Shown here: positions 23,787 to 32,078 of the stretch, piece by piece
How the letters are laid out: every line of letters begins with the position of its first letter
How positions within the stretch are numbered: the first letter of the stretch is position 1
Assembly (NCBI GenBank): GCA_020629935.1
Contig: JAHDCJ010000007.1
Span: 1-32,078, forward strand
Source of the DNA: Saprospiraceae bacterium
GTDB lineage: Bacteria > Bacteroidota > Bacteroidia > Chitinophagales > Saprospiraceae
Reading direction: 5' to 3'
DNA length: 32,078 nucleotides
The notes under the pieces: model-generated
The model's database searches: none
What the model was told of the DNA's origin: nothing
The model's input: the letters and a program-made list of their open reading frames with translations, nothing else
Position numbers and translations under genes: made by a program

Positions 23787-25550
23787 TTAATCATATGTAA
23801 TTCGCGGATCGGCTACGGCATATAATATGTCCGCAATAAGGTAACCGATCATTGTCAATAATGCTGACATTAATACTACCGCAAATACAAAAGGATAATC
23901 AGGATACTTAATCGCTTCAAAAAGCTGTCTACCCATTCCTGGAATAGTAAAAATAATTTCAATCACAATCGATCCTGAAATCATTAATGGGAAGATGTTG
24001 GCAAACAAAGTAATGATTGGCAATAAGGAATTTCGAAATGCATGTTTCCAAATTACAGTCTTTTCTTCTAAGCCTTTAGCACGTGCTGTACGTACATAAT
24101 CTTGTCGAAGCACAGATAGCATTCCTCCACGCATTTGTCGCGACAAGAAGGCTAAACTTCCATAAGTCCAACAAAACAAGGGTAAGACTAAGTGATAAGC
24201 TCTGATTCCAATTTTTTCAAAAAATCCAGCCCCTTCTACATTTCCTAATCCATAAGGAGGAAACCAATTCAGGTAATCTGGTTGACATAAAAAAGTAATT
24301 AATAAAGTAGCTACCCAGAAACTAGGTAGTGAGTATAGAATAAATAAAATCGTGGTTACTACGCTATCTGTTTTTGTTCCTTTCTTTCTTGCAGAAAATA
24401 CACCTAAAGGAACCGAAATCAAATAAGTCAGTATAATAGAAATGATACTAATGATCATCGTCCAGAATAAATAATCGCCAATTTTTTCAGAGATGGGTCG
24501 CTTATCTTCAAAAGATTTTCCAAAATCAAACCGAATGAATCCAGCACTCCAGTTGGGATTATAATCATGTAAACGATCTGCTTTTATTGAACAATTTGCA
24601 GCCATATCAATCATACCGACTTCTGGTGCGATTTTGACTTGTTGTCCTTTTTTCAAATTAATATAAACCGTTTCTTTTCCGTCTTGAATAGCCGCATAAG
24701 AAATCTTCATCAACTTCTCATTGGTTTGCGCATCTTTAATTGCAAGTATCTCTGCACTTTGTGAAGATCGTTTGACACTAGATCTTGGCACTTTAATTTT
24801 AAATCTATGATAAGACTCTTCGGTAGCCGTAATCGTATTTGATGCCGATTGATCTAAGGCATAATTCATTGCAGGCAATTTGTCTTTTTTCAAAAACAAA
24901 GGACGGTTTCCAAAAAGCCATCGATGATATTGATTATTGAACCCATACCAACTAAATCGAGGCACCTTCTTTTTCCAAGGAGTCGCTGTTTTCCGCATAG
25001 TAGCATACTTATCTTTTACCTCATTCAATTTAGGTAATACGCGAGCGGTAGAAGGAAAAGCCGAAGCATATTTTTCAATATTCACAAAAGCTTTCTGGAT
25101 GGTATTATCATCATAATTGATAAACATATCATTCGTACTAGCTTTCATTTTTATCAAAGCATCGGGATTCAATGAATCTTTTTCAATCGCATTGACTTGA
25201 TTATAAAAGACTTTAGCCGTTTTATAATAATCATCAATTTCCGTCCAATTTCCATATTCGTTGACTAAACGATTGAGGTTATTCCGCTCCGATTGGATAG
25301 GAATTCGATACATGGTATCTGGATAAGCTTTTGATGTAAACGCAAAATAAAACACAGGCAAATCAAGGCCTAGTTCTTTTCTTGTTTCATTATACGCTTG
25401 TGGCGGAATGGGCTCTCCTTCAGGAGTAGCTCCTAACATTTTTTCTACAGGATCGCCAGGAGCCGCTAAGCTCAACATAAAAATCACTATAGAAATGATT
25501 AGTAAAGTCGGGATGAAAATCAACACCCGTTTTATCACATATTTAAACAT
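23787..25550 (-). CDS. Oligopeptide-type ABC transporter permease (OppB/DppB-like) with large insertion
   Basis: N-terminal MFKYVIKRVLIFIPTLLIISIVIFMLSLAAPGDPVEKMLG, DYVRTARAKGLEEKTVIWKHAFRNSLLPIITLFANIFPLMISGSIVIEIIFTIPGMG; 587 aa total. Confidence 0.92.
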   Translation of the reverse strand: MFKYVIKRVLIFIPTLLIISIVIFMLSLAAPGDPVEKMLGATPEGEPIPPQAYNETRKELGLDLPVFYFAFTSKAYPDTMYRIPIQSERNNLNRLVNEYGNWTEIDDYYKTAKVFYNQVNAIEKDSLNPDALIKMKASTNDMFINYDDNTIQKAFVNIEKYASAFPSTARVLPKLNEVKDKYATMRKTATPWKKKVPRFSWYGFNNQYHRWLFGNRPLFLKKDKLPAMNYALDQSASNTITATEESYHRFKIKVPRSSVKRSSQSAEILAIKDAQTNEKLMKISYAAIQDGKETVYINLKKGQQVKIAPEVGMIDMAANCSIKADRLHDYNPNWSAGFIRFDFGKSFEDKRPISEKIGDYLFWTMIISIISIILTYLISVPLGVFSARKKGTKTDSVVTTILFILYSLPSFWVATLLITFLCQPDYLNWFPPYGLGNVEGAGFFEKIGIRAYHLVLPLFCWTYGSLAFLSRQMRGGMLSVLRQDYVRTARAKGLEEKTVIWKHAFRNSLLPIITLFANIFPLMISGSIVIEIIFTIPGMGRQLFEAIKYPDYPFVFAVVLMSALLTMIGYLIADILYAVADPRITYD

Positions 25551-25615
25551 AATCCTCGGACTATTAAAGGGTTTTTAAAAAATAATCGTTTTCCGAAATT
25601 GTTCTCGGAGAGAAT

Positions 25616-27385
25616 TTAGTTAGCTACAGGTTGAGATACCGTGAACCCGTTGGTCCAATAACCTGGACGAATACCAGATCCATAACTATTTCCAAATCGA
25701 CTATGAATAGCAATTCTTTCTTTTTCTGCTAATAAGAAAATATAAGGAATTTCATCATGGATGATTTGGTGCAATTTATGATACATTTTGTACCGTTTTT
25801 GAGGATCTAATTCTACACGTAAATCTTCAATAAGTTGATCACTTGCCGCATTTCCAAAACCGGTATAGTTTGAACCTTCTTCATTTGCAGAGTCTGTGTG
25901 CCAAATTTGTTTAGGATCGCTTTCAAAAGGAGAAGAAATCCAACCTAATACAACCGTTTCAAATTTATGCACTTTTAAGTTTTCTGTAATTACTCCCCAA
26001 TCAAGAGAAACTACTTCTACTTTGACTCCTACTTTTCTTGCGGCTTCTTGGAAAATCAAACAAGCCGTTTCTCTACGTTTGTTTCCACTATTATAATTTA
26101 ACGTAATGGTAAAATCTTCTACTTTTCCATCAAACTCTTGATCTAAGGTACCATCACTATTGCTATCCTTCCATCCAGCTTCCGCAAGTAATGCTTTGGC
26201 TTTCTCTAAATCATGAGGATAAGGTTTTACATTCGGATTTAAACGTTCTTTCAAGGAAGGGTGCGTAAAACAAGAAACGGGTTCTCCTAAACCATAACAA
26301 TACGATTCAATCAACTGAGGAACATTCATGATATGGGCCATGGCTTTTCGAGTTCGAACATCTTTGAATTTTTCTAAGCGCAGGTTGATTGCCAAATAAT
26401 CATAAGAGAATTTTGGTGGCGTAAATGTATTATACTTAGCTTTAAAGTTATCACTCTTTCTAAGATCATCTACAAAATCTTTATTTTTGATGCCATACAT
26501 CGCATCTAGCTTTTCTCCTTTCAAGGCCACCGTTGCAGTAGCTAAATCATTGATACTTTCGTAAATGATTTTACTTGGATAAGCTTCAAACCAATGGTTT
26601 TTATCTGGCACGCTATGTCCCCACCAATCTTTTTTCAACGTAACAACTACCCGTTGATTCGTTTCCCAACGATCAAAGTTATAAGGTCCAGAACCTATAA
26701 CTACTTCTCTTTGGAATTTAGGGCCATTATATTGCTCTGCAAATCGTTTGATTTCAGCATTGTTTTTTAATTCTTTTGCTCCTTTCGCATCTTCATACAA
26801 TTCCTTCACTGTAAACTTGGCCATGATATTATCTGGATCATACACGTAAGAAGGGATAATATAAAAATCGGAAAGTGACGATTCGATAATCATATAAGGC
26901 TCGGCATAAAGAATAGTAAATTTCTTTGGATTTTCTTTATCTACAATTACATCCATCACTTTGTCAAAATAAGGTTTTAAGGCCTTACTCTTCGTTTCTG
27001 GATTTTTTAACACTTTAAAAGAAAAAGCGACATCATTACCTGTGATTGCTTCCCCATTATCCCATTTAGCTTCAGGACGAATTTCCATATCAACGGTAAC
27101 TCTTCCATCATCTTGTTTAGTAATAACAGGTCGTTCTTTAGCTAAAACAGGTACAATTTGATTCGTTTTAAAATCAATATGTAATAAGTTTTGAAAAATT
27201 GCATAACTGATAATGGTAGAACCATTATCATTCGCATTTAATGGAGTCATTTCTTCCGGATCAGACAATTGGTGGGTGATAACCGTATCATCGACTTTAT
27301 CTGAGGTGGTTGAGGTGGAGTCTCCACAACTACTAAAAAGTAGCGCGATTATTCCCCAAAACATCAATTGATTTTTAAACGTCAT
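25616..27385 (-). CDS. ABC transporter substrate-binding lipoprotein, family 5
   Basis: Lipobox LLFSSC; AKWDNGEAITGNDVAFSFKVLKNP, GSGPYNFDRWETNQRVVVTLKKDWWG, AKALLAEAGWKDSNSDGTLD. Confidence 0.92.
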   Translation of the reverse strand: MTFKNQLMFWGIIALLFSSCGDSTSTTSDKVDDTVITHQLSDPEEMTPLNANDNGSTIISYAIFQNLLHIDFKTNQIVPVLAKERPVITKQDDGRVTVDMEIRPEAKWDNGEAITGNDVAFSFKVLKNPETKSKALKPYFDKVMDVIVDKENPKKFTILYAEPYMIIESSLSDFYIIPSYVYDPDNIMAKFTVKELYEDAKGAKELKNNAEIKRFAEQYNGPKFQREVVIGSGPYNFDRWETNQRVVVTLKKDWWGHSVPDKNHWFEAYPSKIIYESINDLATATVALKGEKLDAMYGIKNKDFVDDLRKSDNFKAKYNTFTPPKFSYDYLAINLRLEKFKDVRTRKAMAHIMNVPQLIESYCYGLGEPVSCFTHPSLKERLNPNVKPYPHDLEKAKALLAEAGWKDSNSDGTLDQEFDGKVEDFTITLNYNSGNKRRETACLIFQEAARKVGVKVEVVSLDWGVITENLKVHKFETVVLGWISSPFESDPKQIWHTDSANEEGSNYTGFGNAASDQLIEDLRVELDPQKRYKMYHKLHQIIHDEIPYIFLLAEKERIAIHSRFGNSYGSGIRPGYWTNGFTVSQPVAN

Positions 27386-27608
27386 GAGTGGATTTATTTT
27401 TTAAAAGTGATTTAGATTTTGTTTACTTGTCTCATTTTCCATACTATATATAAAGTCTTAGAAAATGATAATTTGCTTAAAAATAGCAAGTTTCGGCCAT
27501 TTTACAAACCCGATTGCATGGAATAACATTTTAGAGGGTTAATCCCTTCCTTTTCAAGCAATCAAAAGGTAAATGATTTGACTTATTTTTATTCTTTTTC
27601 AAAAAAAA

Positions 27609-27634
27609 AGTAGGAATGAAATTTCATCCCTACT
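27609..27634 (-). terminator. Loopless palindromic terminator between the two SBP genes
   Basis: AGTAGGAATGAAA|TTTCATCCCTACT with one mismatch pair, followed by a T-run on the minus strand. Confidence 0.7.
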
Positions 27635-27661
27635 CCAATATTTTTAGTTAACAAGAATTGT

Positions 27662-29452
27662 TTAATCCTCCATAACCATTACTTCCTGTAAGCTTGGAAT
27701 ATAATAGCCTGGCACCATTCCTGTGAAATTTACATTGTCAAACTTTTTGCTCACAGCGATACGATTTTGTGTCGCATTGATAAAGATGTAAGGACATTCA
27801 TCATCAATAATTTTTTGCAATTCATTGTAAATTGCTATTCGTTTTGGTTTATCTAATTCTCTACGAAGGTTGTCAATTAACTCATCACTTCGAGGCGTAC
27901 CGAAAGAGACATAATTACTTCCGCCATTTGCAGAGGAAGTATGCCAAATTTGTTTTGGGTCACTTTCTAATGGAGAAGAACCCCAAATACCATAATACAT
28001 CTCAAATTTATGTGCTTTTAAATCTCCTTGCATTACAGAGAAGTCAATACTTCGTGGCTCGATTTGAATCCCTGCTTTTTTACAAGATTCTTTATACATT
28101 AATACGCCTTGTTCACTTGTTTTTGCTCCGTTCGGGAAAATAAAATCAATAACAAACTCTGTAACTTTTCCATCAATGTTTTTATCTAGTGTACCATTCC
28201 CATTGCTGTCTGTCCAACCCGCTTCTGCCAATAGCTTTTTAGCTGCTTCAATATCTTGTTGGTATACTTCTAAATCTGCATTTATGAATTCTTTTTTAGA
28301 TGGGTGGATAAAAGAAGTTACTCGTTCCGCAAGTCCGTAGAAGATGGTATTTCCATATTCATTAGCGTCCATAAGAAGACGTAAAGCTTTTCGTGTTTTT
28401 ACATCTTCAAATTTAGGATGTCTAAGATTCATACCGAAATAAGAATATAAAAACTGAGTGGGTGTTCCTGTATGAAATCGACTATTAAAATCTTCATCTT
28501 CTCTCATTTCTTTAACAAAAATACGAGGGTTGATTCGGTTCATTGCATCAATTTTTCCTCCTTTTAAGGCAACTGTTGCAGTGGTAGCATCATTAATCAC
28601 TTCGTACACAATCTCATCCATATTGGCATCAAACCAATGGTGTTCTTTTTTGAGTTTATGACCATACCAATCTTTTTTTAATTTATAAATTAATCGCTGA
28701 TTGGTTTCCCATCGATCAAATTTATATGGCCCAGAGCCAGAAACCACTTCTCTAGAGAATTTAGTTGAATTAAATTCTTTTCCAAAACGAATAAGATTAT
28801 CATCCTTTTCCATTTTAGCCATTGGTGTATTCGCCATTTGTTTAACGGTATATTTTTTCATGATACCATCTACATCATAGACATAGCTTGGAATAATCAT
28901 TAAATCAATCAAAGCCGATTCCATTAACATATAAGGTTCTTTACAAACCAAAGTAAATTTCATAGGATTTTCTGCGTCAATGACAACGTCTTCAATATAC
29001 TCAAAGTACAAACGTAAATGTGCATTATCAACCGTTGGATTTTTCATTACTTTTAAACTAAATGCTACATCTTCAGGAGTAATTGGCGTGCCATTATCCC
29101 ATTTAGCTTCTGGGCGCATTTCTAAGGTCATCTCTACTTTACCATCATCTCTTGTTTTGATTTCTGGTCTTGAGGTAGCCAACATAGGAACTATTTCACT
29201 ACTAAACCAATCCATAGTAATTAAAGACTGAAAGGCACGTTCAACCAACAAACCTCCAAAGGCTGTTGTTCGGTTATAAGGATTCAGTGATTTAGGTTCA
29301 CCTAAGGTATATTGTATAAATTTGCCATCTTGCTTGTATTCAGTATCTCCAGATTGATTACCTCCAGTTGTAGTAGATTCTCCTCCACAACTACTTAAGC
29401 AAAAAGTAAATAGGGCAATAGTAAACAGATAAGAAAAAATTTTGTTAAACAT
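27662..29452 (-). CDS. ABC transporter substrate-binding lipoprotein, family 5 (paralogue of the 25616-27385 product)
   Basis: Lipobox CLSSC; AKWDNGTPITPEDVAFSLKVMKNP, GSGPYKFDRWETNQRLIYKLKKDWYG, AKKLLAEAGWTDSNGNGTLD. Confidence 0.92.
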   Translation of the reverse strand: MFNKIFSYLFTIALFTFCLSSCGGESTTTGGNQSGDTEYKQDGKFIQYTLGEPKSLNPYNRTTAFGGLLVERAFQSLITMDWFSSEIVPMLATSRPEIKTRDDGKVEMTLEMRPEAKWDNGTPITPEDVAFSLKVMKNPTVDNAHLRLYFEYIEDVVIDAENPMKFTLVCKEPYMLMESALIDLMIIPSYVYDVDGIMKKYTVKQMANTPMAKMEKDDNLIRFGKEFNSTKFSREVVSGSGPYKFDRWETNQRLIYKLKKDWYGHKLKKEHHWFDANMDEIVYEVINDATTATVALKGGKIDAMNRINPRIFVKEMREDEDFNSRFHTGTPTQFLYSYFGMNLRHPKFEDVKTRKALRLLMDANEYGNTIFYGLAERVTSFIHPSKKEFINADLEVYQQDIEAAKKLLAEAGWTDSNGNGTLDKNIDGKVTEFVIDFIFPNGAKTSEQGVLMYKESCKKAGIQIEPRSIDFSVMQGDLKAHKFEMYYGIWGSSPLESDPKQIWHTSSANGGSNYVSFGTPRSDELIDNLRRELDKPKRIAIYNELQKIIDDECPYIFINATQNRIAVSKKFDNVNFTGMVPGYYIPSLQEVMVMED

Positions 29453-29654
29453 AAGAATTTATAGTTAGCATAGTGTTAGATAATTGATGCAAAATAACGA
29501 AATAAATATGAGTAATTCATATATTCAGTAGTTCATAAACCAATGAAATGCGCATTTTTGTCACTTCTTTATTGTTTTTGACAAAACGATGAAGTCGAAT
29601 TTCATGTAATACCGTAATTCTTAACGTGCGGATGTTTTAAATTAAAAAAATAAG

Positions 29655-30569
29655 ATGAAAACTGTTTTAATTAGTGGCGGTACAGGTTTAATAGGAAGTC
29701 GTTTGACTACATTACTCTTAGAAAAGGGATATCAAGTTAAGCATTTAAGTCGTAGTAAAAAAACGAATAGCACTATTCCTACCTTTCAATGGGACATCGA
29801 TGCACAAACGATAGAAGAGGAGGCCATGATTGGCGTGGATGCTATTATCCATTTAGCTGGAGCGGGTATTGCGGATAAGGCATGGACTAAAAAAAGGAAA
29901 AAAGAAATTATTGAAAGTAGAGGAAAGGGGGCTACACTTTTATATAAAAAAATAGAAGGTTTAAAGGAAAAACCCAAAACATTTATAAACGCAGCAGCAA
30001 TCGGATATTATGGTGATCAAGGAGAGGAATGGGTCGATGAATTAAGTCCTCCAGGTCAAAAGGGTTTCCTTCCAGAAAGCTGTGTTGCATGGGAAAAATC
30101 ATTAGATCAACTCCAAGATTCTTCTATCCGAATGTTAAAATTTCGCATAGGGATTGTGTTATCTACGAAAGGGGGAGCAATGGAAAAATTGATGGATAGT
30201 TTTAAAGTCCGTACAGCAGCTTACTTAGGAGATGGCCAACAATTTTATTCTTGGATACATCTTGACGATATGTGTCGTGTGCTCATTGCTGGTTTAGAAA
30301 ATGAAAATCTTTCTGGTGTTTATAATGCGGTCAGTCCAAATCCTGCTCGAAATAAAACGATTGTAGAAACAATTGCCAACGTTTTACCTGGTAAATATTT
30401 AATGGTGCCTGCTCCAAAATTTGCATTAAAATTAGTATTGGGTGAACGTATAGAAATGGTATTAGGTAGTACAAGAGTTTCTTCAAAAAAGATCGAATCT
30501 ACAGGTTTTCAATTTCAATTTCCTCAATTAGAAGAAGCCATTGCCCATTTGATTAAACACCAGTTATAA
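29655..30569 (+). CDS. TIGR01777-type NAD-dependent epimerase/oxidoreductase (SDR fold)
   Basis: MKTVLISGGTGLIGSRLTTLLLEKGYQVKHLSRS, INAAAIGYYGDQGEEWVDE, RIGIVLSTKGGAMEKLMDSFK, YSWIHLDDM. Confidence 0.9.
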   Translation: MKTVLISGGTGLIGSRLTTLLLEKGYQVKHLSRSKKTNSTIPTFQWDIDAQTIEEEAMIGVDAIIHLAGAGIADKAWTKKRKKEIIESRGKGATLLYKKIEGLKEKPKTFINAAAIGYYGDQGEEWVDELSPPGQKGFLPESCVAWEKSLDQLQDSSIRMLKFRIGIVLSTKGGAMEKLMDSFKVRTAAYLGDGQQFYSWIHLDDMCRVLIAGLENENLSGVYNAVSPNPARNKTIVETIANVLPGKYLMVPAPKFALKLVLGERIEMVLGSTRVSSKKIESTGFQFQFPQLEEAIAHLIKHQL

Positions 30570-30572
30570 AAA

Positions 30573-30599
30573 AAGCCGATCCATTTTAAAGATCGGCTT
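30573..30599. terminator. Terminator between convergent genes
   Basis: AAGCCGATC-CATTTTAAA-GATCGGCTT between genes ending at 30569 and 30623. Confidence 0.8.
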
Positions 30600-30622
30600 C
30601 ATATTTTCTATTTGGAATATTG

Positions 30623-31984
30623 TTATTGTTCCTCTGTTGTTTGATCTCCTAGGATATTTGTGCCTTCAATTTTATAAATATCATCACAACAATTCGGATG
30701 ATCTTTAAAACTTGAACCTTCTCTATTGGAAGAGAAATAACCACTATCATCTGAATCTAATCGTAAATAATAATCATCTCCGCTAGAGTTAATTGGGAAG
30801 CCAACATTTGCTGCTTTATCCCAAAATCTTTGACTTCCAGCAATTCGATAAATATCGTAACCTCCAAATCCAGAAGGTACATCTGAACTATAGAATAAAG
30901 ATTCGAAATCAAATTTATAGAATGGTGTTGTTTCATTAAAATCACTATTTACCCGACTACCTACATTATATGCACGTGTAAATTCTCCATTTGCTAAACG
31001 CATAGAATACCAAATATCAAATCCTCCAAAGCCTCCAGGGCGATTAGAAACAAAATATAATATTTCTCGGCCATACTCATTGACACTGGAAGCGGGTTGC
31101 ATACTTAAAAATCCTGGTCGATTTACACCTACATTCAATCGTTTTACTTCTTCTACTTTTCCTTCTTCTGTCAAAGCTCCCATAAAAATAGCACAATCTG
31201 CTACACCATCTGCGGAAAGACCACATCGAGTGAAAAATAAAGTTTTACCATCTACAGATAAGAATGGATCGCTATTTTGATAGCCTGCACGATTGACTTC
31301 TCCTGGCAAATTAACCACTTCAGGTTTTCTATCTCCTGGATTCATCGCCATACGAACCAAACTTCCTTGACTAGAAATGCTAGTAAAGATTAAGAAATCT
31401 CCGTTAGATGTTCCTCCATTTTCAGAGGTTCCAGTGTTGATGTTATCACTTAATCGGCTGATAGAATAGTTTCGATCTGGGCGACTAGAGACCGCTTGTT
31501 TACAACCAATAATATTTTGAGCGGTCAAATGATACTCTTCTTCATTGGGTTTCATCCCTAGATATTTATCAAAATTTTCTAGTGCTTTATCGTATTGTCC
31601 CATATGCTTTAAAGCAACAGCGTAGTTATAACGTGTTTTAGGATATTTATTTTCCGATTGCAATCCTAATTTACAATAGTCATGTGCTGCCTGATAATTA
31701 CGCACAGCTAATGCCGTTTCGCCCAAACGATATAAAGCATATTTATGATTTGGTTTTTGGCTAATTACTGAAGAATAGTATTGATAGGCCCCCACTTTGT
31801 CTCCCATTTCATACAATTCGTCGGCTAATTCAATGGCCTCTTTGGGTTTCAAACTCATAACTGTAGGGTTAACTACAGGAATAGTTGTCAAAATCTCATC
31901 TTCTAATTTCTTGCTTTTCGCTTTCTGGCCATATAGGTTAGGCATAACAAAAGAGACAATCAGGATTAAAATAAGCGCTCTCAT
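30623..31984 (-). CDS. Exported TPR-repeat protein with PD40/WD40-like beta-propeller repeats
   Basis: Signal peptide; TPR segments (AYQYYSSVISQKPNHKYALYRLGETALAVRNYQAAHDYCKLGL...); SDPFLSVDGKTLFFTRCG, LYFVSNRPGGFGGFDIWYS, LFYSSDVPSGFGGYDIYR repeats. Confidence 0.88.
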   Translation of the reverse strand: MRALILILIVSFVMPNLYGQKAKSKKLEDEILTTIPVVNPTVMSLKPKEAIELADELYEMGDKVGAYQYYSSVISQKPNHKYALYRLGETALAVRNYQAAHDYCKLGLQSENKYPKTRYNYAVALKHMGQYDKALENFDKYLGMKPNEEEYHLTAQNIIGCKQAVSSRPDRNYSISRLSDNINTGTSENGGTSNGDFLIFTSISSQGSLVRMAMNPGDRKPEVVNLPGEVNRAGYQNSDPFLSVDGKTLFFTRCGLSADGVADCAIFMGALTEEGKVEEVKRLNVGVNRPGFLSMQPASSVNEYGREILYFVSNRPGGFGGFDIWYSMRLANGEFTRAYNVGSRVNSDFNETTPFYKFDFESLFYSSDVPSGFGGYDIYRIAGSQRFWDKAANVGFPINSSGDDYYLRLDSDDSGYFSSNREGSSFKDHPNCCDDIYKIEGTNILGDQTTEEQ

Positions 31985-32078
31985 AACAGTTAAATTTTAC
32001 TTTAAGATTTAGTGGTTAGGGCTATAAAAATAATAAACCTATTGGATAACCACTAATTATAATATAAATAAAATGAGA

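Noticed and set aside
25592-25609. TCCGA...TCGGA hairpin between the SBP and OppB-like genes as an attenuator
   Set aside because: The stem is only 5 bp and the T-run is displaced; too weak to call.

Overview
This 32 kb window looks like ordinary chromosomal sequence from an AT-rich Bacteroidota, probably of Saprospiria-like affinity. That placement is inferred from TAnnTTTG-type promoters, a T9SS sorting domain and the TonB receptor architecture, not from a database search. It starts inside a tRNA-Cys gene on the minus strand. Recognisable genes are NAD-dependent DNA ligase (ligA), an RDD membrane protein, an ABC-2 ATPase/permease pair, a Ppx/GppA phosphatase, a membrane pyrophosphatase (hppA), a PAS histidine kinase, an alpha-oxoamine synthase family enzyme, L-aspartate oxidase (nadB), a TonB-dependent receptor, an M43 metalloprotease with a T9SS tail, an HU protein, a four-gene oligopeptide-type ABC importer cluster without ATPases, a TIGR01777-type epimerase and a TPR/PD40 protein. 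Several genes are orphans. I saw no defence island, prophage, CRISPR array or biosynthetic cluster, and no clear new multi-gene system. The items most worth a second look are: (1) a GC-rich, ORF-free element at about 18541-18660; (2) three exact-length 26-bp tandem copies of a terminator half-palindrome between hppA and the kinase; (3) greatly enlarged Opp-type permeases; (4) an apparent relocation of the ion-gate Glu in HppA; (5) a remodelled zinc-finger Cys pattern in LigA. All calls come from reading the sequence and the supplied ORF track; no alignments or searches were run.
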